Of a stretch of DNA of 64,000 nt, positions 1 to 9,492 are shown piece after piece (position 1 is the first letter of the stretch; each line of letters begins with the position of its first letter). Location of the stretch: the NCBI RefSeq assembly GCF_052057775.1, contig NZ_CP195121.1, forward strand, positions 1,240,001-1,304,000. The letters run 5' to 3'. Under the pieces are notes generated by a model, which did no database searches, was not told the origin of the DNA, and saw nothing but the letters and a program-made list of their open reading frames with translations. Made by a program: the position numbers and the translations under genes. This DNA is from Methanococcoides sp052057775 (GTDB lineage: Archaea > Halobacteriota > Methanosarcinia > Methanosarcinales > Methanosarcinaceae).

Positions 1-343
1 GGTCCTCGTCAGTGTAATGTTTGAACAGTCCTCTTGTTCCCATGCGTCCCATGAGCACGACTTCCCATACGCTTATTGGGAAATCGATGTTTGTGGGTCC
101 ATACTGTGGAACATATCCGATCAAATGGCGGGATCTGGCCGGACTCTTTCCCAGGACTTTTACTTCCCCTTTTTGTGGCTTGATCAATCCCAGGATCACC
201 TTCAGCAAAGTACTTTTGCCACCGCCGTTAGGCCCGATGATCCCCAGGAAGTCTCCCTCGTTGATCGTCAGGTTCACATTTTCCAGTACGGTTAGCTTTT
301 CATACTTTACCCATACATCTTTCAGACTGATCACTTCTGCCAT
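1..343 (-). CDS. znuC: Metal ABC transporter ATP-binding protein, 3' part cut by window edge
   Basis: Partial gene: the start codon is at 343 and the frame runs off the left edge. The Walker A motif GPNGGGKST is present near residue 38, followed by a Q-loop-like stretch (YVPQYG). It would energise uptake of a divalent metal, probably zinc, because it lies 9 bases behind a ZnuA-type binding protein in the same orientation, with GGGAG as ribosome binding site. Specificity for zinc rather than manganese is inferred from the neighbour only. The permease gene should follow outside the window. Confidence 0.85.
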   Translation of the reverse strand, partial: MAEVISLKDVWVKYEKLTVLENVNLTINEGDFLGIIGPNGGGKSTLLKVILGLIKPQKGEVKVLGKSPARSRHLIGYVPQYGPTNIDFPISVWEVVLMGRMGTRGLFKHYTDED

Positions 344-352
344 TTTACTCCC

Positions 353-1294
353 TCATTCTTTTGCAATTCCTCTGGAAAATGCTTCTGTAATGCTGTTAAG
401 GTTATCGATGTAATCTTTTGCCAGCGGGTCAACAGTTACAACTTCACCACCAATGGCAGATGCAATTGCCTGAGCGCTCTGTGTGCTGAACTGTGCCTGT
501 ACGAATATAACACTGATGTTCTTTTCTTCTGCTTCATCGATAAGTCTTTGCATATCTTTGGGGCTTGGTTCTTTTCCTTCTTCCTCGATCGTTATCATGT
601 CGAGGCCGTACTCCGCCGCAAAATAGCTCCATGATGGGTGGTAAGTCATAAAACTGCCGCCTTCGTCACCAAATGACTCCCTGATCCTTGCATCAGCCTC
701 TTCAAGTTCCTGAAGGTATGCCTCTTTGTTCTTCAGGTATAGCTCTTTATTATCCGGGTCGATCTCTATAAGGCCCTGGTATGTGTTCTCAACCATGATC
801 TTTGCATTCAGTGGTGATGTCCATATGTGAGGATCCACTCCTCCGTGATCATGTGCCTCTCCCTCCTCTTCTGCGGAGTGATCCTCATATTCTGCTTCAT
901 TTTCTTCATGCGTTTCCATGATTGCGATCCCTTCCGAACAGTCAAATATCAGCATTTCGCTGTTTACTGTTCTGATCTTGTCAAGCCAGACGTTCTCAAA
1001 TGGCAATCCTGATCCCACTATAAAATATGCTTCTGCATCTGCCACTTCCCTGAGCTGGCCGGCAGTAGGTTCATGTGTGGCAGGACTTGCTCCGGGAGGT
1101 ATCAGGACAACAACATTCACGGTATCGCCTGCTATCTTTTCTACGAATTCCTGTTGTGGAAGTATGCTTACTGCAACAACCAGTTTCTCACTCTGCTGGT
1201 TGCTATCTTCTGCTGGCTGATCTGTGCAGCCGGAAATGGATATCGATGCCATTAATATAAGGACGGCCAAAGTTATCGTTATGTTCCTGTTCAT
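353..1294 (-). CDS. znuA: Zinc/manganese-type ABC transporter substrate-binding lipoprotein
   Basis: A 313-residue protein with an N-terminal signal peptide ending in a lipobox (SISGC), so it is probably tethered outside the membrane. It captures a divalent metal and delivers it to the ABC permease. The cluster A-1 metal-binding fold is supported by PATHEP near residue 75 and by a His/Asp/Glu-rich loop at about residues 130-155 that ends in GGVDPHIW, a hallmark of zinc-binding members. A second conserved block (MTYHPSWSYFA) carries another ligand histidine. It is first in an operon with the ATPase gene. Metal choice is inferred; zinc is favoured by the acidic/His loop. Confidence 0.88.
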   Translation of the reverse strand: MNRNITITLAVLILMASISISGCTDQPAEDSNQQSEKLVVAVSILPQQEFVEKIAGDTVNVVVLIPPGASPATHEPTAGQLREVADAEAYFIVGSGLPFENVWLDKIRTVNSEMLIFDCSEGIAIMETHEENEAEYEDHSAEEEGEAHDHGGVDPHIWTSPLNAKIMVENTYQGLIEIDPDNKELYLKNKEAYLQELEEADARIRESFGDEGGSFMTYHPSWSYFAAEYGLDMITIEEEGKEPSPKDMQRLIDEAEEKNISVIFVQAQFSTQSAQAIASAIGGEVVTVDPLAKDYIDNLNSITEAFSRGIAKE

Positions 1295-1624
1295 GTTATC
1301 GCCCTGCCGTGTTTTGAATTTGGTTTTATGTTTTTAGAATTTTGGTACAATCCCAAAAATACTATGGTCTCTTGCTTTTTAATTAGTTAGTAGCTATTTT
1401 TTATATATACATTCCGCTTTATTAGATGGCATGTGTATTCTTCAGTGGCAAAATTTTACCTCTATACAAAAATCATGTTGGGGCAACATTTTGATCTTTA
1501 TCTTAATAATTTCAGTACCCGCCTCACTTTTAACAAATCAAGACTTTTCACATTCATAAAAACAGTTATTAAATATAATTAAAGATATCATTTAATCGCA
1601 TATCACATTTTCACAGGTGAATTT

Positions 1625-2467
1625 ATGAAACGATTGATCAAATTATCTTCTTACTTTTTGCTTGTATCTCTATTGATATCTATTTCCGGATGTGTTGATG
1701 ATACTTCTACACCTTCAGATGACATTGATATAAAACAACAGAATGCATTTCAAAATGATATCCTTTATCAGGTATCGACCATTGATGCACTGCTTGATGG
1801 TCTTTATGGGGGGCAGATGAGCATTGCTGAGCTAAAAGGACATGGCGATACAGGTCTTGGTACCTTTGATCGTCTTGATGGAGAAATGATCGTTGTTGAT
1901 AGAGAGGTCTACCAGATGAAAGCAGATGGTGTTGCCTATCCGGTGGAAGATTCTGCTACTACCCCATTTGCAGCTGTTACTTATTTTGAGGTGGATGAGC
2001 TTATTGTACTTGATGATCGTGCAAATTCATCTGAAGTTACCGGCTTGATCGAGGAAATTCTGCCTTCAGAGAACATTATGTATGCTATAAGGATAAACGG
2101 TACTTTTGAACAGATGAAAGTGCGCAGTGTACCTGCCCAGGAAGAGCCGTATCCTCTTCTGGTCGATGTGATCAAAGAAGAGCAGGCAGTGTTCGAACTT
2201 GAGAATGTGGAGGGGAACATTGTAGGTTTCTGGTTGCCTTACTATGTTGAAGGTATCAATGTGCCGGGTTACCATTTCCACTTCATAGACGGGAGCAGGG
2301 AAAAGGGTGGACATGTGCTTGACTATGTTGTTCTGAACGGTACTGTAAGTGTGGATCATACAACCGAATTTGAACTTTCAATTCCGGAATCCCCTGAGTT
2401 CATGGATGCTGACCTTTCGCGTGATAATAGCAACGATCTTCATATTGTTGAAAAGGATGAGGGATGA
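1625..2467 (+). CDS. alsD: Alpha-acetolactate decarboxylase, lipoprotein form
   Basis: A 280-residue homologue of the enzyme that converts acetolactate to acetoin. The zinc-binding pattern is visible as YHFHF near residue 218 and GGHVLDY near residue 230, giving the three metal-ligand histidines of the family. LDGEMIVVDREVYQ near residue 90 is the conserved early block. Unusually for a metabolic enzyme it begins with a signal peptide and lipobox (SISGC), so it is predicted to act outside the cell membrane. It is a single gene: the next gene begins about 100 bases on. The family is clear; its physiological purpose in a methanogen is not. Confidence 0.85.
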   Translation: MKRLIKLSSYFLLVSLLISISGCVDDTSTPSDDIDIKQQNAFQNDILYQVSTIDALLDGLYGGQMSIAELKGHGDTGLGTFDRLDGEMIVVDREVYQMKADGVAYPVEDSATTPFAAVTYFEVDELIVLDDRANSSEVTGLIEEILPSENIMYAIRINGTFEQMKVRSVPAQEEPYPLLVDVIKEEQAVFELENVEGNIVGFWLPYYVEGINVPGYHFHFIDGSREKGGHVLDYVVLNGTVSVDHTTEFELSIPESPEFMDADLSRDNSNDLHIVEKDEG

Positions 2468-2570
2468 GAAGGAAATTGATTTCCTTTCACCCATGATTTT
2501 TAAATAGGTTTGTAGCAATAGATGCGCTACAATACCTAAGTGAACATTCCAGTTAGAACAAGGTGAACAA

Positions 2571-3728
2571 ATGTACGCAGACAGAATCAACGCATTACCC
2601 CCTTATTTATTCGCAGCTATCGATGAAGCAAAAGCCGCCCAGAGATCAAAAGGCGTCGATGTGATCGACCTCGGTGTGGGTGATCCTGACCAGCCAACCC
2701 CATCCCACATTGTTGATGCAATGTGTGAAGCAGTAAGGGATCCTGCAACCCACAGGTATCCTTCATACACAGGTATGATGGAGTTCAGGGAAGCGGTGGC
2801 AGACTGGTGTAAGGAGACCCGTGGTCTTGAGCTTGATGCTGCAAAAGAGACCCTCACACTTATCGGTTCAAAGGAAGGTGTAGCACACATCCCTCTTGCA
2901 TTCATCAACCCAGGCGATGTGGCACTTGTCCCTGACCCTGCATATCCTGTTTACAAGATCGGAACACAGTTCGCCGGCGGAGAGCCTTACATCATGCCTC
3001 TTCTTGAGGAGAACGGCTTCCTTCCTGACCTTGAGGCAATTCCTAAGGACAAGCTTGCAAAGGCAAAGCTCATGTTCCTGAACTATCCGAACAACCCGAC
3101 ATCCGCAACTGTTGATGTCAAGTATTTCGAAGAGGTTGTTGAGTTCGCTAAAGAGAACGATATTATCGTAATTCATGATAATGCTTACTCTGAGATGGTC
3201 TATGATGACTACCAGGCACCAAGTTTCCTCAGTGTTGATGGTGCAATGGATGTTGGTATGGAGCTTTACTCCATGTCCAAGACCTACAATATGACCGGAT
3301 GGAGGCTTGCATTCGCTGTTGGTAACAAGAACCTCATCACAGGTTTCGGAAAGGCAAAGTCAAACATCGACTCCGGTGCATTCGATGCGATCCAGAGGGC
3401 AGGTATCACCGCACTTTCAAGCTCACAGCAGTGTGTTGCAGACATGAACAACATGTACCAGGAGAGAAGGGACGTCCTCCTTAAGGGATTGAGAAGCATT
3501 GGCCTTGATGCAAAGGCACCAAAGGCAACCTTCTACATGTGGGTTCCAATACCAGATGGATATGACTCTATCGGATTCTCCAAGCTCCTCCTCGAAGAAG
3601 CAGGCATCGTAGCAACACCGGGTGTCGGTTTTGGTACATATGGAGAAGGCTATGTGAGATTTGCTCTTACACAGTCTGTCGAGCGTCTCGAAGAGGCTGT
3701 TGCAAGAATGGAAAAGCTGACCATTTAA
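2571..3728 (+). CDS. dapL: LL-diaminopimelate aminotransferase
   Basis: A 385-residue fold-type I PLP aminotransferase. The Schiff-base lysine is K237 in SMSKT, followed by the phosphate-binding arginine region (MTGWRLAF). NYPNNPT near residue 170 is the conserved cofactor-contact motif. The DapL route makes LL-diaminopimelate directly from tetrahydrodipicolinate for lysine synthesis and is the usual one in methanogens. The start is chosen on AAGGTG shortly upstream. It is transcribed alone and is followed by a stem-loop terminator. Another class I/II aminotransferase remains possible, but length and context fit DapL. Confidence 0.8.
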   Translation: MYADRINALPPYLFAAIDEAKAAQRSKGVDVIDLGVGDPDQPTPSHIVDAMCEAVRDPATHRYPSYTGMMEFREAVADWCKETRGLELDAAKETLTLIGSKEGVAHIPLAFINPGDVALVPDPAYPVYKIGTQFAGGEPYIMPLLEENGFLPDLEAIPKDKLAKAKLMFLNYPNNPTSATVDVKYFEEVVEFAKENDIIVIHDNAYSEMVYDDYQAPSFLSVDGAMDVGMELYSMSKTYNMTGWRLAFAVGNKNLITGFGKAKSNIDSGAFDAIQRAGITALSSSQQCVADMNNMYQERRDVLLKGLRSIGLDAKAPKATFYMWVPIPDGYDSIGFSKLLLEEAGIVATPGVGFGTYGEGYVRFALTQSVERLEEAVARMEKLTI

Positions 3729-3770
3729 GGTCAGATATTTTATTTCATACCAACTTAATAAAAACGAGAA

Positions 3771-3808
3771 TGCCGCCAATATTGGTGGCATCATTTCTTC
3801 TTTTTAAT
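3771..3808 (+). terminator. Intrinsic-type terminator after dapL
   Basis: TGCCGCCAAT (3771-3780) pairs with ATTGGTGGCA (3781-3790) apart from one G-T position, and a T-rich run follows. It lies about 45 bases after the dapL stop and faces convergent aroC. Confidence 0.6.
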
Positions 3809-3871
3809 TAGTTTTGACCTGGCTAAGCCGAAGGTCAGTAAAAAATATGTATGGTTTACCCTTCAGACCTT

Positions 3872-4969
3872 TCACTTCAAAAGCGAATTTGGATGAATGT
3901 GTCCGCTCCTTATCATATGGTCAACGAGCACAAGTGCCATCATAGCCTCTGCAACAGGTACCATCCTTGGTGGTATTGTCGGGTCGTGGCGGCCCTGAAT
4001 GGTGATCTCTGTATCCTTCATCTCCTTCAGGTCTACCGTTTGCTGCGGTCTTGATATTGATGGTGTCGGCTTGACAGAAGTGCGGCAGACTATGGGCATG
4101 CCTGTGGACAATCCTCCGAGTATCCCTCCGGCATTGTTGGTACTGGTCATTACCTTCTCATCTTCCATGAAGAAGGGGTCGTTCATCTGGCTGCCTTTCA
4201 TATTGGCTGCCTCAAAACCTGCACCGATCTCAACTGCCTTGACCGCACCGATGCTCATCATGGCCTTTGCGATATCGGCATCCAGTTTGTCAAATACCGG
4301 TTCACCGATGCCAGCGGGAACTCCGGTTGCAATGATCTCCACCATGCCGCCGATGCTGTCATGCTCTTCACGCGCTGCTTCGACCTCTTTGAGCATCTTC
4401 TCTGCAGCTTCAAGGTCTGCACATCTGACTGGTGTCCTTTCAAGGTTCTCTTTGATCTCTTCAAGGGACATTGGTCTTGCTTTCACGTTGCCGAGAGCTA
4501 TGACGTGGGCAACGATCTCGATACCGGATCTTGCAAGTATCTCTTTTGCAATCGCTCCGGCGGCCACCCTGCCAATGGTCTCCCGGGCGGATGAGCGTCC
4601 TCCACCACGGTAGTCGCGGAGACCGTACTTTTCCGTGTACGGGTAGTCGGCATGTCCCGGTCTTGCAACATCCTTGATGTTGTCGTAAGAACTGGATCTT
4701 GCATCCTTGTTCCATACCATCATGGAAATTGGTGTGCCGGTGGTCTTTCCTTCGAAAATACCTGAAAGGATCTCCACGCTATCCGATTCAGATCGTGGGG
4801 TGGAAACCTGGCTCTGGCCGGGACGTCGCCTGTCCAGCTCTTTCTGGATCATCTGTGGCTCAAGAGGCAGTCCTGCGGGAACGCCGTCTACTGTGACTCC
4901 CAATGCTTTTCCATGTGATTCTCCCCAGGTCGTGATCCTGAACGAGTGTCCAAAGGTATTTCCGGGCAT
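3872..4969 (-). CDS. aroC: Chorismate synthase
   Basis: A 365-residue protein that converts 5-enolpyruvylshikimate-3-phosphate to chorismate, the last common step of aromatic amino acid synthesis. The N-terminus GHSFRITTWGESHG, the RPGQSQ block near residue 50, the RPGHADYPYTEKYG block near residue 105 and GGGRSSARET near residue 122 are signature regions, with the FMN-contacting arginines in place. The gene is convergent with dapL and starts shortly after the CDF transporter ends, so the two minus-strand genes may be cotranscribed. Confidence 0.95.
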   Translation of the reverse strand: MPGNTFGHSFRITTWGESHGKALGVTVDGVPAGLPLEPQMIQKELDRRRPGQSQVSTPRSESDSVEILSGIFEGKTTGTPISMMVWNKDARSSSYDNIKDVARPGHADYPYTEKYGLRDYRGGGRSSARETIGRVAAGAIAKEILARSGIEIVAHVIALGNVKARPMSLEEIKENLERTPVRCADLEAAEKMLKEVEAAREEHDSIGGMVEIIATGVPAGIGEPVFDKLDADIAKAMMSIGAVKAVEIGAGFEAANMKGSQMNDPFFMEDEKVMTSTNNAGGILGGLSTGMPIVCRTSVKPTPSISRPQQTVDLKEMKDTEITIQGRHDPTIPPRMVPVAEAMMALVLVDHMIRSGHIHPNSLLK

Positions 4970-4996
4970 GTTAATCTAATTCCGTTTGATGTTATT

Positions 4997-5866
4997 TTAT
5001 TTTTGTTCTTTCCACGGGTCGATATGAACCAGTACTTCGCCCACACCTTCCAGTTTTTGTTTGAGATTTTCAATAACCTTGTGTGAGATCGCATGCGCTT
5101 CGGAAACGGTCATATCAGGAGGTACTCTTATGTGAAGGTCGATGTGTATGTTACCTTTACTTCCTCTGGTCCTGATCTTATGGCAGTCGCGCACTCCTTC
5201 TATTTCATAGGCAAGGGAGCAGATCTCGTCTTCTTCGAACTGTGCTGCATCACATAATGTGTTGGAACTTTTCATTATTATATCTATACCGGCCCTGACG
5301 ATCACAGCCGCTATGATAAGTGATATGAGAGGGTCAATTATGGGGTAGCCTGCTTCTATGGCTACCAGCGCCACAAGTACTGAAAGTGAAACGAAGATGT
5401 CACTTCTGGTGTGGATCGAATCTGCCAACAGTATCTCACTGTCAAGCTGCTCTCCCTTCCTTCGTTCATATTCGGTAACGAGCAGGTTTATGGCCATTGT
5501 ACCTATCATTACTATAAAGCTCAGCCCCGTCACAGTGGGCTGTATTTCCGATGTGAACCTCATAATTGAATTGTGGATTATCTCGAAGCCCACGAAGATG
5601 ATCAGTACCGCAATGACGATGGATGCAAGGGTCTCGAATTTCTGGTGTCCGTAAGGATGGCTCCTGTCAGGAGGTTTTGCTGCCACAAAGATAGCAATGA
5701 TGCCGACGATATTGGATATTCCATCAAAAAGGGAGTGGTAGCCGTCGGATTTCATGCTGAGCGTGTTTGTGATCGTGCCATAGACTATCTTTACAAAAGC
5801 TACCATCAGGTTCAGGAACAATATGATTACAAGTATCTGCTGTATCTTTTTCGAGCGTCCGTCCAT
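4997..5866 (-). CDS. Cation diffusion facilitator family efflux protein
   Basis: A 289-residue membrane protein. Its four to six transmembrane helices contain SDGYHSLFDG near residue 40, with the Asp and His of the metal site, and ADSIHTRSD near residue 148 as the second half of the site. A cytoplasmic C-terminal domain (about 210-285) has the ferredoxin-like fold typical of the family, with His-containing strands. It exports divalent cations such as Zn, Fe or Mn in exchange for protons. Given the ZnuAC-type importer nearby, a role in metal balance is plausible but not shown. Confidence 0.88.
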   Translation of the reverse strand: MDGRSKKIQQILVIILFLNLMVAFVKIVYGTITNTLSMKSDGYHSLFDGISNIVGIIAIFVAAKPPDRSHPYGHQKFETLASIVIAVLIIFVGFEIIHNSIMRFTSEIQPTVTGLSFIVMIGTMAINLLVTEYERRKGEQLDSEILLADSIHTRSDIFVSLSVLVALVAIEAGYPIIDPLISLIIAAVIVRAGIDIIMKSSNTLCDAAQFEEDEICSLAYEIEGVRDCHKIRTRGSKGNIHIDLHIRVPPDMTVSEAHAISHKVIENLKQKLEGVGEVLVHIDPWKEQK

Positions 5867-6033
5867 GGTGATCTTCCTATCAATATCTTTGATTGGTCAT
5901 ATATAGTTATGTTAAACTTTCAGGGACGTTGAATAATTATATCAAATATGTGCTACTAATACAATACAAGAACTATAAACAGATGGTTGCCCGAACAGAT
6001 ATTCATTAAAGGTGTTTCAATGAGGTTTTATTA

Positions 6034-6810
6034 ATGGTAAAGATCGCAGTTACAGGTAAAGGTGGTGTTGGCAAGACCACCCTTTCCGGAACCCTGGCAA
6101 GGCTGCTTGCAAGGGACGGCTATGAGGTACTTGCAATTGATGCTGATTCGGATATGAACCTTGCATCTTCACTTGGTATAGCTGAACCGCCCCTCCCGCT
6201 GACGGAATACAAGGAGATGATCGATGAACGTGCCGGCGAGGTTGGTGGTATGTTCAAGTACAATCCGAAGGTTGAAGATATTGTGGACAAGTTCGGTGTT
6301 GTCGGTCCTGATGGTGTGAAGATGCTGGTCATGGGAACTGTAGAGCGTGGAGGAAGCGGCTGCATGTGTCCTGCTTCTGCATTCCTGAGAGCACTTCTCC
6401 GCCATGTTGTATTGAAAGATACCAGTGCACTGATCATGGACATGGAAGCCGGTATCGAGCACCTCGGTCGCGGGACGACCCGCGGCATCGATCTTATGAT
6501 CATTGTGGTGGAGCCTGGTATGAGGTCCATCGAGACTGCCGGGCGCATCAAGGAACTTGCAGGCGGCATCGGTGTGAAACATCTTGCTGCGGTTGTCAAT
6601 AAGGGTACTTCTGCTGATGTAAAGCCAAAGCTTGCTGAGCTCGGAATTCCGGTCCTTGGAGAGATCCCTTTCTCGCCAGATCTCATGAATGCTGATTTTG
6701 AAGGCAAGTCTCCCATAGATGCAGGCACAGAAAGCATTTCTGCTTTTGTTGAGATCAAGGACAGGATGCTTGAAATGATCGAGAGCTTCAGCAAGGATGA
6801 AGATAGCTGA
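6034..6810 (+). CDS. CooC-type nickel-insertion ATPase (MinD/NifH superfamily)
   Basis: A 258-residue P-loop ATPase with the deviant Walker A motif GKGGVGKTT at residues 8-16 and an Asp-rich switch (AIDADSDMN) near residue 39. The GSGCMCP motif near residue 110 supplies the two-cysteine pair that binds nickel at the dimer interface in CooC proteins. The likely role is maturation of a nickel enzyme such as CO dehydrogenase/acetyl-CoA synthase. The start follows GAGGT. Its 3' end overlaps the next gene by 14 bases, so the pair is probably translationally coupled. Confidence 0.82.
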   Translation: MVKIAVTGKGGVGKTTLSGTLARLLARDGYEVLAIDADSDMNLASSLGIAEPPLPLTEYKEMIDERAGEVGGMFKYNPKVEDIVDKFGVVGPDGVKMLVMGTVERGGSGCMCPASAFLRALLRHVVLKDTSALIMDMEAGIEHLGRGTTRGIDLMIIVVEPGMRSIETAGRIKELAGGIGVKHLAAVVNKGTSADVKPKLAELGIPVLGEIPFSPDLMNADFEGKSPIDAGTESISAFVEIKDRMLEMIESFSKDEDS

Positions 6811-7159
6811 GTATTCACAGGTAGAACCGTTCATCACAAAGGACGGCTCGATAATACGTGAACTGATGCACCCGAATAGCGGTGGCAACCAAAGGCAGAG
6901 CCTTGCAGAAGCAATTGTGCCTGTGGGATGTGAGACTCTCAAGCACCGGCACTATGAAGCAGAGGAGATCTATCATATAACTGCGGGGTCAGGACTTATG
7001 ACCCTGGGCGATGATGTGTTCAAGGTAGGTGTGGGGGATACTATATTGATCGATCGTGGGGCAGGTCACAAGATCAAAAACACAGGGAATATTGAACTTA
7101 AGTTCCTGTGTTGCTGTTCACCTGCATATTCACATGAGGATACTGAACTTCTGGAATGA
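6797..7159 (+). CDS. Small cupin-domain protein
   Basis: A 120-residue single-domain cupin. Motif 1 is seen as HRHYEAEEIYHI near residue 50 and motif 2 as GDTILIDRGAGHKI near residue 80, giving a 3-His/1-Glu metal site. A Cys pair (CCC) sits close to the C-terminus. It overlaps the CooC-like gene and lacks its own clear ribosome binding site, so its product may work with that nickel chaperone, for example in metal handling. The partnership is inference; the fold assignment is firm. Confidence 0.75.
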   Translation: MKIAEYSQVEPFITKDGSIIRELMHPNSGGNQRQSLAEAIVPVGCETLKHRHYEAEEIYHITAGSGLMTLGDDVFKVGVGDTILIDRGAGHKIKNTGNIELKFLCCCSPAYSHEDTELLE

Positions 7160-7177
7160 AAAACCTTCTTTTCTTGC

Positions 7178-7738
7178 TTAATCTCTTGAATATGTACCCA
7201 TAAGTTCTCCTTCTGCAATGACGTGTTGCATCATCGCCTTTTCAATAGTCGTTCTTGTGGACCCGGATTCGAGTTCAAGCATTGTGTCAAGTGCATATAT
7301 CCTGAAGAAGTATCTGTGTGTTCCTGAAGGCGGGCATGGGCCAGAATAGTTTGTCTTTTTAAAGTCGTTAAGTCCCTGTATTCCCGGAACCGTATCCTCC
7401 ACGATGATCGACCCGGGCTCGATGTTCCAGACTATCCAGTGGGTGAATGTTCCCATAGGCGCATCCGGGTCCTCTACTATAAGCACAAGACTTACGGTGT
7501 CTTCCGGAAGGTTATCGGTTACCAGTTCCGGATTGATGTTGTCTCCTTCACAGGTATATTTTGAAGGGATCTTGCCGTTGTTCTCAAAAGAGCTTGTTGA
7601 GATCATGAAAGACCCTTCATCTTCATTCTCAACTATATCCGGTATGGGTTCCGGACCAGTATCCGTCGCAGTGCAGCCGGAGATCGTTATGATCAGCATT
7701 ATTGCAGCCAGTGACACGATCTTAGTAAAGATGTTCAT
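7178..7738 (-). CDS. YbhB/YbcL-type (PEBP) lipoprotein
   Basis: A 186-residue protein with a signal peptide and lipobox (TISGC), followed by a PEBP fold. EDPDAPMGTFTHWIVWNI near residue 95 and YSGPCPPSGTHRYFFRIYALD near residue 135 are the conserved ligand-pocket blocks of the Raf-kinase-inhibitor-like family. The function in archaea is unknown. It is probably outside the membrane. It converges on the cupin gene and has no operon partner. Confidence 0.85.
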   Translation of the reverse strand: MNIFTKIVSLAAIMLIITISGCTATDTGPEPIPDIVENEDEGSFMISTSSFENNGKIPSKYTCEGDNINPELVTDNLPEDTVSLVLIVEDPDAPMGTFTHWIVWNIEPGSIIVEDTVPGIQGLNDFKKTNYSGPCPPSGTHRYFFRIYALDTMLELESGSTRTTIEKAMMQHVIAEGELMGTYSRD

Positions 7739-7872
7739 TTAAATTACCCCTATTCCACATTTTCTTGCATCCTTAATAAATTATATATTGAATAGGTATT
7801 TTTCAACTACATTGTTCGACTAAATCCTAACGATCTACCGGAGCAATACTGTTGAGGGCAAAAGGAAATATA

Positions 7873-8526
7873 ATGGATAGGTTGCAAAAGACCGAAAGGA
7901 CTGAGAGGTTTAGGTTGTTTCTCCAGCTCGTAGGGCTTGCTATCTTCATCGATTTCGGATCTCAGTCAACTTTCTATGTCGTTCTGCTGTCCGTTCCTGT
8001 TGCCCTGTTGTTCGGTCCTGTCTATTGCGGCTGGATGTGCCCAAGAGGCATGTTCCAGAACATCATCGGATCTATGGGGAAGAGGATCCTTGGTAAAAGA
8101 TACAACACACTGGTATCAAAAAGAATGCATAAACCACTATCATATTTCCGTTACGTTGTATTGCTCTTTCTGCTGATCTCGATGGTGCTCCATGAGCTTC
8201 GTATAATTGATGATCTCATTATGGATTCGGTGGTAACAGATGTTCTTATCTTTATCATGGTTGTATCTATACTTCTTTCCTTCTTCGTGGACAGGGCAGC
8301 ATGCAGGTATTTCTGCAAGGAAGGCGCAGCTTCTTCGCTGACGAACCTTGTTAAGGTCAGGAAGATCAGGCGTAACCCTTCACTCTGTTGTTCATGTGGT
8401 CTATGTGACAGTGTGTGTCCCATGTGGATCGATGTTTCAAAAAAGGAAGTTGTGATAGATACTGCTTGTATCAGTTGTATGAAGTGTGTTCAAAAGTGTT
8501 CGGTGGATGCACTCCGGGTGGAATAA
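7873..8526 (+). CDS. NapH-like membrane protein with two [4Fe-4S] clusters
   Basis: A 217-residue protein starting at ATG 7873 behind AAAGGAAA; an upstream TTG at 7852 is less likely. There are four hydrophobic segments, with the NapH/CcoG-type loop YCGWMCPRG near residue 56 and CRYFCKEGA near residue 145. Two ferredoxin motifs sit at the C-terminus (CSCGLCDSVCP and CISCMKCVQKC). The architecture suits electron transfer between membrane quinone-like carriers and soluble ferredoxin-type partners. No partner gene is adjacent, so the specific pathway cannot be assigned. Confidence 0.8.
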   Translation: MDRLQKTERTERFRLFLQLVGLAIFIDFGSQSTFYVVLLSVPVALLFGPVYCGWMCPRGMFQNIIGSMGKRILGKRYNTLVSKRMHKPLSYFRYVVLLFLLISMVLHELRIIDDLIMDSVVTDVLIFIMVVSILLSFFVDRAACRYFCKEGAASSLTNLVKVRKIRRNPSLCCSCGLCDSVCPMWIDVSKKEVVIDTACISCMKCVQKCSVDALRVE

Positions 8527-8657
8527 GTTGAACAATTAAATGAAGTTTTATTTTTCAATTTCAGAAAGAAAAGATACGATTTAAGAAAAAGGATCAAGAA
8601 AAAAGAATCAAAAAACAAAAAATAAGAAAAAAAGCGTTGATCAGGAATAAAACCCGA

Positions 8658-9020
8658 TCATACCTCCACACAGTTTTCCCAGAGGCCGTGGATGTTGCAG
8701 TATCCAAGAGCGCAGAAAGCTGCATATTCGTCAATATTCTCAAGCTTGAACCAGCAATCAGGTTTTGTGTTTCCCGGACTGAAGTTTGTCCTGCCGAGGT
8801 TTACGACCTCTCCGCTGCTCTTCTTGCCGTAAAGCTCGACCCATGCAATGTGGTGCTCAACGGTATTTGGATGTGCAGTTTCTTTACCTACGATGACCCT
8901 TACAAGGTCAGCATCCTTCCCTCCATGTCCTTTGAGGATATCGATGGCAGGTACATGTTTCTCCTTCATTGCGCTTTCAGCTTCAATGTCCTTTCCTTTG
9001 ACTAACTCTCCAAAGTTCAT
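8658..9020 (-). CDS. Superoxide reductase (neelaredoxin type)
   Basis: A 120-residue one-iron superoxide reductase. The ligands of the Fe(His)4(Cys) centre are visible: EKHVPAI near residue 20 (Glu and first His), HPNTVEHHI near residue 50, and CNIHG near residue 108. It reduces superoxide to peroxide in the cytoplasm of strict anaerobes. A GGAG site lies 8 bases before the ATG. It lacks the N-terminal desulforedoxin domain, so it is the short class. It is monocistronic. Confidence 0.92.
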   Translation of the reverse strand: MNFGELVKGKDIEAESAMKEKHVPAIDILKGHGGKDADLVRVIVGKETAHPNTVEHHIAWVELYGKKSSGEVVNLGRTNFSPGNTKPDCWFKLENIDEYAAFCALGYCNIHGLWENCVEV

Positions 9021-9492
9021 ATGATCGACTCCTTTTGTATTTTATAGTCCAATATCTATCTTTGTTCTCCGTATAAGCTTTTTGTGGTTGTTTTGGAAGT
9101 GAGGGATATTGCTTACTATTGTCCGGGTTTCATTGATCTGTAAAGAAAAGAGGAAAAAGATTACCCCCGCCGAGCTCTTTAAGAATAGTACACCTGGCGT
9201 GGTATATTAAGAGGAATGTATCTTAAAGAACTCTTTAATTTCTATACAACTCCTTTTATTTATCTATAACTATTAAAAAAACATCTGTAATGCCATAATT
9301 TATCAGAACTTTACTGAAAAATTGTAAGTAACTATGGGGATGAGGTTAGTTCTTTCAGGGTATCTTTCTCTCCATAAGCAAAGGCCCTGAAGTTTCAGGG
9401 TATGCCTGTGATTCCTGGATTATTGACAACTTTATGAGAAGAAATGGAAACAACAGAAGTCGCTATTAAAATTCGCTTTGCTTTTAATACAA
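9021..9492. other. Gene-free stretch with a 13-bp imperfect inverted repeat
   Basis: No convincing reading frame is visible. GAGCTCTTTAAGA at 9172-9184 is repeated inverted at 9221-9233 with one mismatch, enclosing about 36 bases. It could be a small mobile remnant or a structured transcript; nothing decides this. Confidence 0.35.
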
